DNA of 64,000 nucleotides from an uncultured Sulfitobacter sp. (lineage in GTDB: Bacteria; Pseudomonadota; Alphaproteobacteria; Rhodobacterales; Rhodobacteraceae), in NCBI RefSeq assembly GCF_947502895.1, contig NZ_CANNBM010000002.1:682001-746000 (forward strand), in the 5' to 3' direction. The first letter of the stretch is position 1; each line of letters begins with the position of its first letter. The position numbers and the translations under genes were made by a program. Below, in pieces: positions 26,590 to 35,102 of the stretch. The notes beneath the pieces are model-generated. The model ran no database searches, was not told the DNA's origin, and saw nothing but the letters and a program-made list of their open reading frames with translations.

Positions 26590-27234
26590 CTATGGTAAGT
26601 CGCAGACCAAAAACGCAAACGACGCTCGTGTCGAAACTGTTATCGGTTTAGCTGCACCCCCGTTGCAGGAGTATGACAATGTAAGGTGGAAAGGTGGTTT
26701 GGAGTTTGGAGGCAAATAGCACATGCCTGCCTCTGAAAGCGTTAGCTTACAATCAAATTTGCTCGGGCAGACGCTGTCTTCATTATCTAAGCAGTCAGTT
26801 CGCACTGCACATTCATATCGAACATAAGGCAGTGCATCACACGGCAACACATCGCGGTCTGAGCTGGAAACAACTGCTTGACTGATTTTCAGTCCAGGAG
26901 AATTTTTGATGCGTGCATCCTGCTGCATCTGCGACCGCAGAAGCGCAGCCGCGCGCTGCTTTTCAATGGCTTCACGAAGCTTCTCTTCGGCCTCGGCCTT
27001 CTTAACTGTTGTCGCGGCGATGGCTGTCCATTTGTTGAGTTTTTCGGCTTCGATTGCAAGCTCAGCCTCAACGAGGTGCTTTTGCCAATGCAATTTAGCA
27101 AGATCCGCGATGTTTTCCTGACAGATCAAGTCCTTTTCATCGCAAGAAAAAGGCTTTTGATCAAGAGCTACGACGTCAGCAAACGCGCATATTGGCGCGA
27201 ATGCTAAACTCAGGATTGCAAGGGCGGCCTTCAT
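26590..27234 (-). CDS. Exported Cys-rich protein with helical stalk
   Basis: A 214-residue protein with signal peptide MKAALAILSLAFAPICAFA. Residues about 40-110 are strongly helical and charged (VKKAEAEEKLREAIEKQRAA), likely a coiled coil. The C-terminal third contains eight of about ten mature cysteines (YECAVRTDCLDNEDSVC region), suggesting disulfides. Its start overlaps the stop of the preceding gene (ATGA). Signal peptide plus helical stalk recalls minor conjugation-channel proteins such as VirB5/TrbJ, but I see no direct similarity. Last gene of a three-gene operon of exported proteins. Confidence 0.6.
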   Translation of the reverse strand: MKAALAILSLAFAPICAFADVVALDQKPFSCDEKDLICQENIADLAKLHWQKHLVEAELAIEAEKLNKWTAIAATTVKKAEAEEKLREAIEKQRAAALLRSQMQQDARIKNSPGLKISQAVVSSSDRDVLPCDALPYVRYECAVRTDCLDNEDSVCPSKFDCKLTLSEAGMCYLPPNSKPPFHLTLSYSCNGGAAKPITVSTRASFAFLVCDLP

Positions 27235-27686
27235 TGCTCCATTTCCAAACTCCCGTCTTCACCAACAATTAAGGCAGGAAGAGTCAAAATGATCTGTTCG
27301 CCCGTATCTGGTCTGGAGACCCGCATCGAACGCGGCATGTCAGACGATGGCTCCATTTCCTGAAACACAATCACATCAGGCACAGAAAATGTTCCGCCGC
27401 CACATGGCACTGTCACACAAATAAACGGATTGATCGATACAGTCACGCAAGGACAACGTCTGGCCGCCGTTGTTTCTTTACTTACTAGCAGATCGAGTTG
27501 GGTTATATCTCCTGACGGATCGCGAAGAATTTCAACGTTCAAGCTATCGCTTCCGGCTACGTTAGAAGCAAGCGGGGCTTCCATTTGGTAGAGTGGCGCT
27601 TCATTGACTTTGAACTTTGGCCCGTCTGCAAGTGAGCTTGCAGCTCCGGCAAGGGATACTACGCAAGCAATACCAACGACCTTCAT
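27231..27686 (-). CDS. Exported protein, unknown function
   Basis: A 151-residue protein with an N-terminal signal peptide (MKVVGIACVVSLAGAASSLA). The mature part is beta-like with a four-Cys segment (RRCPCVTVSINPFICVTVPC) that could bind metal or form disulfides, and an acidic C-terminus. It lies 25 bases after the lipoprotein gene and overlaps the next gene by 4 bases. No family recognised; joint function with its two neighbours is inferred from tight spacing and shared export signals. Confidence 0.6.
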   Translation of the reverse strand: MKVVGIACVVSLAGAASSLADGPKFKVNEAPLYQMEAPLASNVAGSDSLNVEILRDPSGDITQLDLLVSKETTAARRCPCVTVSINPFICVTVPCGGGTFSVPDVIVFQEMEPSSDMPRSMRVSRPDTGEQIILTLPALIVGEDGSLEMEQ

Positions 27687-27711
27687 AACTATTGTTCCTT
27701 CTTTTGGCTCA

Positions 27712-28923
27712 TCACATCAAACAATCTTCAAATTTCTCTTTCGACTGTGAATTAAGCAATAAATCTTGGGTAGGGAAACCAACTCCGATCGCTTCAAAGC
27801 CAATCGCCACTGGGCGCTCAAAAGTTTGGCGGAACTCAGCGCCGCGCGCGGTAAATCTATTGAATACGAGGCCTTCTCCAGCTTTGGCTTGAGCCAGGCT
27901 GCTTGTGACCGCCGTCTGAAGAGCTTCAGGGTTCACGATCGTCACAGGCGAGTTAGAAGTTCCGTCTGCCGCGTTTGGGAAGGTTCCATTTAGAACTATA
28001 TTCGTCTGGATGGCGTCGGGCCCATCGCTGCCAACTGCTGTTTCATCCTTATCCTCTTTCGAAAGACTTTGCGCGGCGAGGGCCAGAATCTGAGCATTGC
28101 GGAAAGTGTATGTAATTGTTCGTGTTACGTAAACTTCCGTTAACACCAGAAATCGTTTGCAGCGATCAGGTATTGGAGTAAGGGAGTTCGATCCACCAGC
28201 TCCCACCAACTTGAGTCGCTGAGCTTCATTGAGGAGCTCTTGTCTAAGAGATTCGTTCACTGCTACGTGAAGATTGGTCACCGCACTATTCAGGTCAATT
28301 GCGCCCCCAAGCGTGTCTGTGGCTGCTGCTGTGTAGATTTCAAGCGCACCAGCATTTGCTGCAGTATAGCCTGTTAGCTTCGGGATGCCGTATTTGCGAA
28401 CGTCATTGAAATTTAGAATGACCTGTGTCCGCTGTCCGGCACCTATTCCAATAGCGTGGAATAAACGAACAATACTAAACCCAAGGTTTGTTCCTGCATC
28501 CGCTGTCACCTCAGGAAATGCAACAATCGGTAGTGTCTCTACGTCTAGTTCGGCGCGGGTTCGAAATCTGCCACCGAAGAAGTCGGATTGGGTTGCAACC
28601 GTCCCGTTCGCAGCTGGCTTAACGCTAGTTCGCAGAAACGCTATGCGCGTTCCCATAAACTTCTCAGTGGCCTTAAGAAAAGTGTCGGATGCGCCAAAAA
28701 ACAATTGAACTTTGTCATTTGGGTTTTTCCGCAACGACAACCCTCCGTCAGACTTGGGAATAGATTGAACGAAAACATCACCAACTTGCAACCACTCTTC
28801 AGGGGGGTATACAGGAGTAATACCAACGGTTCTGGCTGTGTTTTGATATTGCGCAACTATGTCCTTGTTTCCAGTTGGACCACAAGCTGCTAAAAACAGC
28901 AACGCAAGAAAAATCCGCAACAT
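27712..28923 (-). CDS. Outer-membrane type lipoprotein, unknown function
   Basis: A 403-residue lipoprotein: signal MLRIFLALLFLAACGP with lipobox LAAC, acylation at Cys14; residue +2 is Gly, which does not block outer-membrane sorting. The body is a mixture of beta and helix with no recognised domain; a Gly/Ala/Asn-rich section spans residues 280-330. It is the first gene of a leftward operon with two exported proteins. The island context makes a surface or mating-pair role conceivable, but nothing in the sequence proves it. AT content is intermediate. Confidence 0.65.
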   Translation of the reverse strand: MLRIFLALLFLAACGPTGNKDIVAQYQNTARTVGITPVYPPEEWLQVGDVFVQSIPKSDGGLSLRKNPNDKVQLFFGASDTFLKATEKFMGTRIAFLRTSVKPAANGTVATQSDFFGGRFRTRAELDVETLPIVAFPEVTADAGTNLGFSIVRLFHAIGIGAGQRTQVILNFNDVRKYGIPKLTGYTAANAGALEIYTAAATDTLGGAIDLNSAVTNLHVAVNESLRQELLNEAQRLKLVGAGGSNSLTPIPDRCKRFLVLTEVYVTRTITYTFRNAQILALAAQSLSKEDKDETAVGSDGPDAIQTNIVLNGTFPNAADGTSNSPVTIVNPEALQTAVTSSLAQAKAGEGLVFNRFTARGAEFRQTFERPVAIGFEAIGVGFPTQDLLLNSQSKEKFEDCLM

Positions 28924-29089
28924 AAATCTATCTCCCTAATTGCAAACGTATTCTCTACTTGTGATTGATGCAAACGAATTTAAACTTGAAAAGTGATACG
29001 GCCATGACTGGTGTTGGCAATCGATAATTTTCTTGTCTGACTTCATATTTCAAGAGGCTTAAATTGACTCAGGTTCCCCTTGAGAGAAC

Positions 29090-29262
29090 GGGCGTTCGAA
29101 ATGCTACAGTGCCTGGTTCCGCGACAACCCCTCGACGGTGAGTTATTCCATGGCCTCCAAGAAGCCCAAATTCTGATCGCCAATGGCGTCTTCGGTACAA
29201 CTCAATCAGGCAGGACAGCGCATTTAGCTATCGTATGCCCTCATCGGAAATGGGGTGAGTTC
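29090..29262 (+). pseudogene. IS3-family transposase OrfB C-terminal remnant
   Basis: A rightward reading gives LDGELFHGLQEAQILIA, and after a one-step frame change WRLRYNSIRQDSAFSYRMPS. Together these match the end of IS3-family OrfB integrases (LDGEIFYSLREAQ...WR.HYNT.RPHSALGYRPP). The frame break and absence of upstream catalytic DDE sequence show it is dead. No terminal repeats were seen. Confidence 0.6.
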
Positions 29263-29317
29263 TAGACCCAGGATAAACTCATATTTATGGCGGACCACTC
29301 GTTGGATAAACACCACA

Positions 29318-29360
29318 TATTGGCTGGGGCCGGTCATTGGTAACCAATGAGCCAAATATA
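29318..29360. repeat. Nested palindrome
   Basis: A perfect 7+1+7 palindrome CATTGGTAACCAATG at 29336-29350, flanked by TTGGCT (29321-29326) and AGCCAA (29351-29356) that extend pairing around a loop-out. It lies 40 bases beyond the stop of the second ATPase gene and just after the IS remnant. There is no T run, so an operator or protein-binding site is more likely than a terminator. Confidence 0.5.
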
Positions 29361-29399
29361 GATAGGTCCGTATAGCGGAAGTCTGTCAAGCTGCCCACC

Positions 29400-31109
29400 T
29401 CACTCTAGAAAATCCACTTCCCGTGGCGGAGCACGCTTCGGCAAATCGGGCACTTCCTTTTCGGTTTGATCGAGCCCAACCAGATAAGGGTTTTCTTGAA
29501 CTAACCGTTCCAGAAACGAGTTGAACACGGATGATGAAACAACCTCATCTGGCGCATCCAACGCACGAAACTTCATATTGATCCGACCACCAATGCTGAT
29601 CACGCCGTATTGCGTCGGCAGGCTCGCAAGATCATCGGCCAGCACAAAGATCTGCTCCTCAATTGGCCAGGTGCCCGAGGCGCGATCCTCAATCACTGGC
29701 ATCAAGGTCTGCGACTTTGAGGTGGTCTTGGCATTACCCTGTGCCCGAGATTGCACATCACTGGAGGATTGCGAGGTCATCTGCCCCAGCTCTGTTGGCG
29801 ACATCAGCATGCCTGCATCTGGCGTCAGGCTTATTGCACTGCCAGCCACGCTGTTTTGCCCTGTTCCACTGACCGAGCTTTCGGACAGTGATTGCCCTTC
29901 AAGATAGCCGATTGAATACCCAACGACCGTGGGTTTGGTCAGCACGTCTTTGACCCGCGTGGGATCAATCATGCCGCCTCGATACATCAATCGCACCAGA
30001 TAGGCTGCATCATCGGGCTCTTTTATCGAGAACACCGCCTTCACTTCCGCCTCATTGATCACAGTCGAGAACACCCGCTCCCCTGCGTCCCTAAGCTGAC
30101 CCAAATTTTGATGCGCCAGCACCAAATGCAGCCCATACTTGCGGCACTCCTCGAACATTTCCGAGACGTTGCTGCCCGAGAGATAGCGATGCGCTTCATC
30201 AAGATAGAGGAAATAGGGTCGCGTGTTGTCGCGCAGCTTGGATTGCCCAAACAGGCTGGATATCAACAAGAGCCCAAACAACTGCGCGACATCCTTGTCA
30301 AAGATCTCCGTGTCTTTCAGATCAAACAGCAAGATCTCGCCACGATCCATTGAGGCGCGCAGATCTATCGCCGTCTCCACTTGAGAAAACGTGGCCCCGA
30401 TCACCGGATTGGCCATCAGTGTGAACAAGCGTCTTGAAACCGAGGAGACATATTCCAGAAAGTCATTGTCCTTGTAGCGCGTCAGTAGCGCCCATTGCTC
30501 TTTGGCCAACCTGTTTTGCAACTGATCCATCAAAGGCTGCACATCGGGTCGGTAGCGCGGGTTCAAAAGCAGCGGATAGTCCGCAAGTGTCAGCCCTGCT
30601 TCCGCAAGTGTCATAAGCAAGAGCACCAGCACCTCATGGGTGCGGGGCTGGTGTCGCAATTCCTCTTCGCTAAAGAGCCTGCCAATCGCATCCGCCACCC
30701 GCGTGGCCGTGGCATGTGCATGGCGGACATCACTGATCGCAAGTGGGTTAAACGCGACTGTGCTCTCCCCTCTCCCGATCTGGAAGTATCGCACCTTACG
30801 GTGTTTCAGAAGGCGCGGCCTGTTTGCCAACCATTTCAAAATATCTTGGCACTGAGTGCCGTGCGGATCGATCAAACAAAGCCCCCGCCCCTCACGGATA
30901 TCTTGTTGGATCAAGGTGCGCATGAACCGGCTTTTGCCAGAACCATTTGAACCAACGATATGCATGTGGCGTTGACGGGCTTTTTCTGGAGCAACAATAT
31001 CAGGCGTCTCGATCACCTGGCCTATGCCGTTCATCACATCTTCAGCGACCGTACCCAGCACCAGTTCCAATTGGCCAAATTTGCTCTTTTGCGGTATGAT
31101 TTGAGACAT
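29400..31109 (-). CDS. HerA/VirD4-type ATPase with TraM-recognition domain
   Basis: A 569-residue ATPase from the ATG at 31109 (MSQIIPQKSKFGQ); GGGAG is spaced 8 bases before it. Walker A is VGSNGSGKSRFMRT near residue 55, followed by GLCLIDPHGTQ. Walker B is LYLDEAHRYLS and the sensor segment is HLVLAHQNLGQL. The C-terminal third contains a Ser/Gln-rich low-complexity stretch (residues about 405-470) and a Pro/acidic tail. No transmembrane anchor is seen. It is the second coupling-type ATPase of the island and the two are only about 30 percent alike by eye. It is divergent from a small gene, with shared promoter region at 31110-31198. Confidence 0.83.
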   Translation of the reverse strand: MSQIIPQKSKFGQLELVLGTVAEDVMNGIGQVIETPDIVAPEKARQRHMHIVGSNGSGKSRFMRTLIQQDIREGRGLCLIDPHGTQCQDILKWLANRPRLLKHRKVRYFQIGRGESTVAFNPLAISDVRHAHATATRVADAIGRLFSEEELRHQPRTHEVLVLLLMTLAEAGLTLADYPLLLNPRYRPDVQPLMDQLQNRLAKEQWALLTRYKDNDFLEYVSSVSRRLFTLMANPVIGATFSQVETAIDLRASMDRGEILLFDLKDTEIFDKDVAQLFGLLLISSLFGQSKLRDNTRPYFLYLDEAHRYLSGSNVSEMFEECRKYGLHLVLAHQNLGQLRDAGERVFSTVINEAEVKAVFSIKEPDDAAYLVRLMYRGGMIDPTRVKDVLTKPTVVGYSIGYLEGQSLSESSVSGTGQNSVAGSAISLTPDAGMLMSPTELGQMTSQSSSDVQSRAQGNAKTTSKSQTLMPVIEDRASGTWPIEEQIFVLADDLASLPTQYGVISIGGRINMKFRALDAPDEVVSSSVFNSFLERLVQENPYLVGLDQTEKEVPDLPKRAPPREVDFLE

Positions 31110-31198
31110 CACGGCATCTCCCAAAGAGGGTCTTGTGGCCAGAACGGAGCCTGATCATCGATCCGGTTCCGTCTGTTCATGACACAAGGGAGCTTACC

Positions 31199-31576
31199 AT
31201 GACTGTTCTTTCTCCAACCCGTTCCAAAGACAAAGCAAAAGGCTTTGCCCCGTCCGGACGCTACAGCTACATCCATCTGTTGTTGCAATTTGCAGCCGAC
31301 TGGAAAGTCGATTTGCCATGGGTGCGGTCTCGCATCACAGGATTGCGCAGCAGCACAGATTTTGCGCATCTGATGCGCGACATCATCACCGCTGATCAAG
31401 GCCGTGCACGATGGGCGGCCCATCCTAACGCCCGCGCTATTCTGTGGGACATTATGAAAGTGCTTGATGAAGCCTGGACGGCAGTTTTGCACCACGCGCC
31501 AGACCGGCAACAATTGACCTTGGAGTATCTCGCAGATGCGTTGCAAAGTCTGAAGGATCAGACCCGCACCGCATGA
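31199..31576 (+). CDS. Conserved island protein, unknown function
   Basis: A 125-residue, mostly helical, basic protein starting at the ATG at 31199 (MTVLSPTRSKDKAKG); GGGAG lies 7 bases upstream. Aromatic and Arg-rich segments (YIHLLLQFAADWKVDLPW, RARWAAHPNARAILWD) suggest a small DNA- or protein-binding helper. It is divergent from the second ATPase gene and ends just before a strong bidirectional terminator. No known domain. Confidence 0.55.
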   Translation: MTVLSPTRSKDKAKGFAPSGRYSYIHLLLQFAADWKVDLPWVRSRITGLRSSTDFAHLMRDIITADQGRARWAAHPNARAILWDIMKVLDEAWTAVLHHAPDRQQLTLEYLADALQSLKDQTRTA

Positions 31577-31582
31577 GCGTAC

Positions 31583-31615
31583 AAAAGGCCCCGTGATTTG
31601 ATCACAGGGCCTTTT
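31583..31615. terminator. Bidirectional rho-independent terminator
   Basis: AAAAGGCCCCGTGAT and ATCACAGGGCCTTTT form a 15-bp stem with one mismatch, A-tract before and T-tract after, between two convergent genes. Either strand ends in a U run, so it can serve both. Confidence 0.85.
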
Positions 31616-32388
31616 CATATGGGGCTGGCCCGCGTCTCCAAGAGCTCGATGGCTTCTTGTTTCTCTGCCTCTGTCAGATCCTCATTGCTGCTGATCCGCG
31701 CAATGGCTGCATCAAGGTCATTGTCAAACTGACGCCGCGAGCGGATATGGGCCACGACATCGTCAGCAATCCGGCTTGGCTCGTCGCGCAAGTCTGGGAT
31801 TTGCTCGATCACTTCAGGGGCCACAACAACAGGCACAGCTTCCCCGCGCATCACTCTACGCGTGCGCCGCGTGCGGTATTGCACCTCTTTGGCAAAATCG
31901 AAGAAATGATAATCCAGCGGTGTTTTTTCTACGACCGCCCCCGACACAACGGGGACGTAATAATAGGTGTCATCGGCAAGCCCCACATCGCGGAACAAAC
32001 TATCCATATCGCTTGTGCACTCCAAGCCTGTTGAGTGGATGCAAGAGCCCCGCATTTCCAATTCATCTATCGAGCCACCGCCGTGTCCGGTGACGCGGTA
32101 GATATCGAGACGCCCATCACCAGGCAGGTCAACCATCCAAGCCAATAGAACCTCACCGTCCATGAGGCGCGCTTCAAAACTACGGATATCGGGAGCGGTG
32201 ACCAGATCCTTTCCTGACTTGGCAATGGCGAGCTTGCTATTGTAACTTTGCCGCATGGTGAAATCGATCACAGCCGCCACAAGAAAGACGGGGATGATCA
32301 CATAGAGCATCAAGAACCCTACTGCGATCACACCCAAGACACTGGCCCCGATCACAGCCAGCTTCAGATTCACCTCTGCATCGGTCAC
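31615..32388 (-). CDS. Membrane-anchored protein, unknown function
   Basis: A 257-residue protein with a long N-terminal hydrophobic region (residues 10-42, one or two helices) and a soluble C-terminal domain. The latter has a Gly-rich DIYRVTGHGGGSIDELEMRG section and ends with a charged helical segment (ARISSNEDLTEAEKQEAIEL) resembling a short-C-terminal-domain oligomerisation motif. It follows the 128-residue gene by 3 bases, so the two form an operon. No family recognised. The stop codon abuts the shared terminator. Confidence 0.55.
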   Translation of the reverse strand: MTDAEVNLKLAVIGASVLGVIAVGFLMLYVIIPVFLVAAVIDFTMRQSYNSKLAIAKSGKDLVTAPDIRSFEARLMDGEVLLAWMVDLPGDGRLDIYRVTGHGGGSIDELEMRGSCIHSTGLECTSDMDSLFRDVGLADDTYYYVPVVSGAVVEKTPLDYHFFDFAKEVQYRTRRTRRVMRGEAVPVVVAPEVIEQIPDLRDEPSRIADDVVAHIRSRRQFDNDLDAAIARISSNEDLTEAEKQEAIELLETRASPI

Positions 32389-32391
32389 AGG

Positions 32392-32778
32392 TCAAATCTC
32401 GATAGCAATGTCATCATCAGTCGTTTGCAGCGCTGACAATCTCGCCTCGAGCACTTGCTTGAGTGTCGACGCTACTTCTTTGGCTTCAGTAATTTGCATC
32501 TCACGCCCTTCTGGCAAAGATGTTCGGATATTCTTGCTGAAGGTCTTGGTCTTTTTGGCCCAAGAATAGAACATCTCCATAGAGACTTCACGGCGGTGAT
32601 TGTCGGTAATTGTGATTTCACCAAGCGGGTACAATTTCCATTCCTTGGAGGTCGCCATCGATTTGAGCGCGTCAAATTCGTCATCCGTTAGATGGATCTC
32701 TGTCCGCGCCAGATAGACAGGCTTTTTGAATACCAAGCCGGTGCGCTCTTCGCGTTTATCGGTCACTTCAAATCTCAT
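32392..32778 (-). CDS. Soluble island protein, unknown function
   Basis: A 128-residue protein, mixed charge, without membrane segments. The middle contains LYPLGEITITDNHRREVSME and the C-terminus is helical and acidic (LEARLSALQTTDDDIAIEI). First gene of a two-gene leftward operon with the membrane-anchored protein. I do not recognise a domain. Confidence 0.5.
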   Translation of the reverse strand: MRFEVTDKREERTGLVFKKPVYLARTEIHLTDDEFDALKSMATSKEWKLYPLGEITITDNHRREVSMEMFYSWAKKTKTFSKNIRTSLPEGREMQITEAKEVASTLKQVLEARLSALQTTDDDIAIEI

Positions 32779-32948
32779 GTCTTATGCCCTTTTGTGTTTT
32801 GCATTCAGGACAGCATCAAACAGGCGCGACTTTTGCGGAACCGACAGGTGTGGGGATGAATTGACCGCGCAAATTTCATAATTGATTTGAGAGACATTTC
32901 GCGCCAAGGTTGTGAACACCACCTTCGATCCAATTTTGAACTGATACT

Positions 32949-33797
32949 ATGGCCCTTAAAGACGCTACTTCCGGCTCCCCAAGGCCAAGTAACTTGCCAC
33001 CCGAAGGTTTAAGCTTTTGGGAGCTCTTTGACTATTTCTGGGCCCGAGGTTTGGGCAACGCCCCACATCCAGACGGCACCTTGATTCCGTGGACAGCGAC
33101 TGCGTTGGAGTTGGCCTTTGACGGCACGCCTGACAAACGCTCGATTGAGAATTGGCAAAGCCAAAGCAACATGCCCTCCCCTGAAAACATCCGTAAACTC
33201 AGCTGGGCCATTGCGGGAGATGATGAGCACGCACGGCGCAGCTGGTATGAAGCTTTGATCGGAGCGCGGCTTCATGCGCGGCGCGTCGAGCAGGCCCGCA
33301 TGAAATCAGCGCCAGAAATGCATCTGGCAAGCTTGAGTGAAACCATAGCTCAAAGCTCAAAACCGACCACCAATCTCAAATGGATCTTTGGGGCGATTGC
33401 AGCAGTTGGGCTCGTCGGTTTTGGATGGGTGACTTGGAACGCAAACGTACCGCCCGCGATCACGGATATGCGCATTTGTGACACCCACTATTTTGATGCC
33501 GAGATCAAAGACTGCACCCAGCATGTCTCGGTCTTTGTGCACGGCGTCGACGAGGTCTTCCTCAGCTTTGACTTTAACGGCGTGCCCGATGGCACTCCGT
33601 TTGAGCGGTGGTGGATTTTGAACGGTGAGCGCGTGGCAGGGCGTAGCAGCTTCAATGATGACGCATGGCCTGGCTACACGTATTGGCGTCCTGGCGTGCT
33701 CGACGTTGGTCAATATGTGGTCAGGATTGTAGTGAATGGCGAGGTTTTCACCCAAGCCTTCTTTGTACAACCCGATGGCGCGTTCTCCGGCAACTGA
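32949..33797 (+). CDS. HTH-like N-terminal domain plus transmembrane helix and periplasmic domain
   Basis: A 282-residue protein. Residues about 20-105 (SFWELFDYFWARGLGNA, then SIENWQSQSNMPSPENIRKL and ARRSWYEALIGAR) look like a cytoplasmic helix-turn-helix type domain found at the N-terminus of some signalling proteins of this family. Residues 142-162 are a single membrane helix (WIFGAIAAVGLVGFGWV). The remainder (about 120 residues) is probably periplasmic, with two Cys and a beta-sandwich-like FERWWILNGERVAG region. The topology suggests a one-component membrane sensor. No strong ribosome site precedes the ATG. Confidence 0.55.
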   Translation: MALKDATSGSPRPSNLPPEGLSFWELFDYFWARGLGNAPHPDGTLIPWTATALELAFDGTPDKRSIENWQSQSNMPSPENIRKLSWAIAGDDEHARRSWYEALIGARLHARRVEQARMKSAPEMHLASLSETIAQSSKPTTNLKWIFGAIAAVGLVGFGWVTWNANVPPAITDMRICDTHYFDAEIKDCTQHVSVFVHGVDEVFLSFDFNGVPDGTPFERWWILNGERVAGRSSFNDDAWPGYTYWRPGVLDVGQYVVRIVVNGEVFTQAFFVQPDGAFSGN

Positions 33798-33937
33798 AAC
33801 TTTCCCATTATTATCAATAGTTAATCTTGAAAATTTCGGCGAGGCTTCGGTTGCACCGTTAGACCACCCCTTCCCTCTTGCTGATTGTGAACTCCAGAGT
33901 GTGGGAGCCCCCATACCTTTTACGGATGGAGGATCAC

Positions 33938-34573
33938 ATGGCATCACAGGCAGCCCGACACCACACAGAGACCAATCAATTCAAATCAAGGGACGCGCAG
34001 GACGGCGACTTTTTACTGGCCGAGAAGTTCAACCTCGCAGTGGCCCTTGTCGATATGCACGCGAATGTTCACAGGCTTGCATCCGAGACGGAGAAGATTG
34101 TGCAGGCCCATCCCGCCTTGATCAATTCAACCAAGCGCCTTGGCCTTTTGTCTCACAAACAATCTGGGCTGTTTCGCGTGGCCTTGCGCGCTGTCCTCTC
34201 AGGTCAGGACGCAATGACATTGCGTGCAGACGATGGTTGCATGGGAGCGCCTCTTGCCTTGCAGGTATCCCCTTGGCGTTGCGACCGCATCTGTCTCGTC
34301 AGCTTTCAGCCGCTTGCCCCGCGCCGCATTGATCTGTCGCATCTCTCCAACCCGTTTGATCTCACTGCCCGCCAATTGCATCTGTTGGAGCTGTTCACAG
34401 AAGGTCTGTCCCTGGCAGAGATTGCCCAATCGCTCGGCTTGCGGCCGCAGACCATCCGCGAGGCATTTTGCGAGCTCTACGGGCGCTTCGAGCTGCGCAA
34501 TCAACTGGAACTGCTCTCAGCCCTCAACGCACCAGCATTGACCCAAACATCCCGTGAGCTGCCTCTCGCTTGA
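33938..34573 (+). CDS. LuxR-type helix-turn-helix regulator
   Basis: A 211-residue protein from the ATG at 33938; GGAGG is 6 bases upstream, which decides against two earlier in-frame starts. The C-terminus has a LuxR-like HTH: FDLTARQLHLLELFTEGLSL then EIAQSLGLRPQTIREAFCEL. The N-terminal part (about 140 residues) has no recognised sensor domain. It probably controls island genes; the next genes on the same strand (DUF736, DUF3768) may be in its operon. Binding sites were not identified. Confidence 0.72.
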   Translation: MASQAARHHTETNQFKSRDAQDGDFLLAEKFNLAVALVDMHANVHRLASETEKIVQAHPALINSTKRLGLLSHKQSGLFRVALRAVLSGQDAMTLRADDGCMGAPLALQVSPWRCDRICLVSFQPLAPRRIDLSHLSNPFDLTARQLHLLELFTEGLSLAEIAQSLGLRPQTIREAFCELYGRFELRNQLELLSALNAPALTQTSRELPLA

Positions 34574-34688
34574 GGCTGGGCAGCAATGCCACAGGGTTTT
34601 GCCCTATTCGCGCGATCTGCGCACCCGTGGTAGGATGAGACAAGCCGATCATTCCGGTTTTCCCATCACAATCAAAAGGAGACGCATC

Positions 34689-35006
34689 ATGCCCGCAATC
34701 GGTCACGTGACGCGCAAGCCCGACGGCACTTATGAAGGGCGTCTGGCAACAATGACAATTCGTCAAAATATCCAGTTCGTCAAAAAGCAAAAATCAACCG
34801 AGGCCCAGCCCGACTATCTGGTCATGGCAAGTGAAGTTGAAATCGGAGCCGCATGGTGGCGCAAATCACTGAGTGGCAATGACTACCTCAGCGTTTCACT
34901 TGCCGCCCCTGAATTTGGCAATCGCACGCTCTACGCTAATCTTGGCCGCGCTGCAGGGTCGCAAAATGAAGACGACTTTGCCCTCATTTGGAACCCACAA
35001 GACTGA
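34689..35006 (+). CDS. DUF736 family protein
   Basis: A 105-residue protein from the ATG at 34689 with AAAGGAG 8 bases upstream. It begins MPAIGHVTRKPDGTYEGRL and contains WWRKSLSGNDYLSVSLAAPE and a C-terminal DDFALIWNP, the usual DUF736 pattern. These small beta-rich proteins are common on plasmids and integrated elements of Rhizobiales and Rhodobacterales; the function is unknown. Confidence 0.85.
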   Translation: MPAIGHVTRKPDGTYEGRLATMTIRQNIQFVKKQKSTEAQPDYLVMASEVEIGAAWWRKSLSGNDYLSVSLAAPEFGNRTLYANLGRAAGSQNEDDFALIWNPQD

Positions 35007-35102
35007 CCATTGGGACGCGCAGGACATCAAGTCTTGCGCGTTTTTCCTCCCCCGTTGGATGCGCCCGAACCCTTCGGACGTGCCCCGCGAGAGAGGAAGA
35101 CC

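Noticed and set aside
24101..31109. Complete type IV secretion system
   Set aside because: No VirB4-like ATPase with channel proteins, pilin or relaxase of a recognised MOB family was seen; only coupling-type ATPases.
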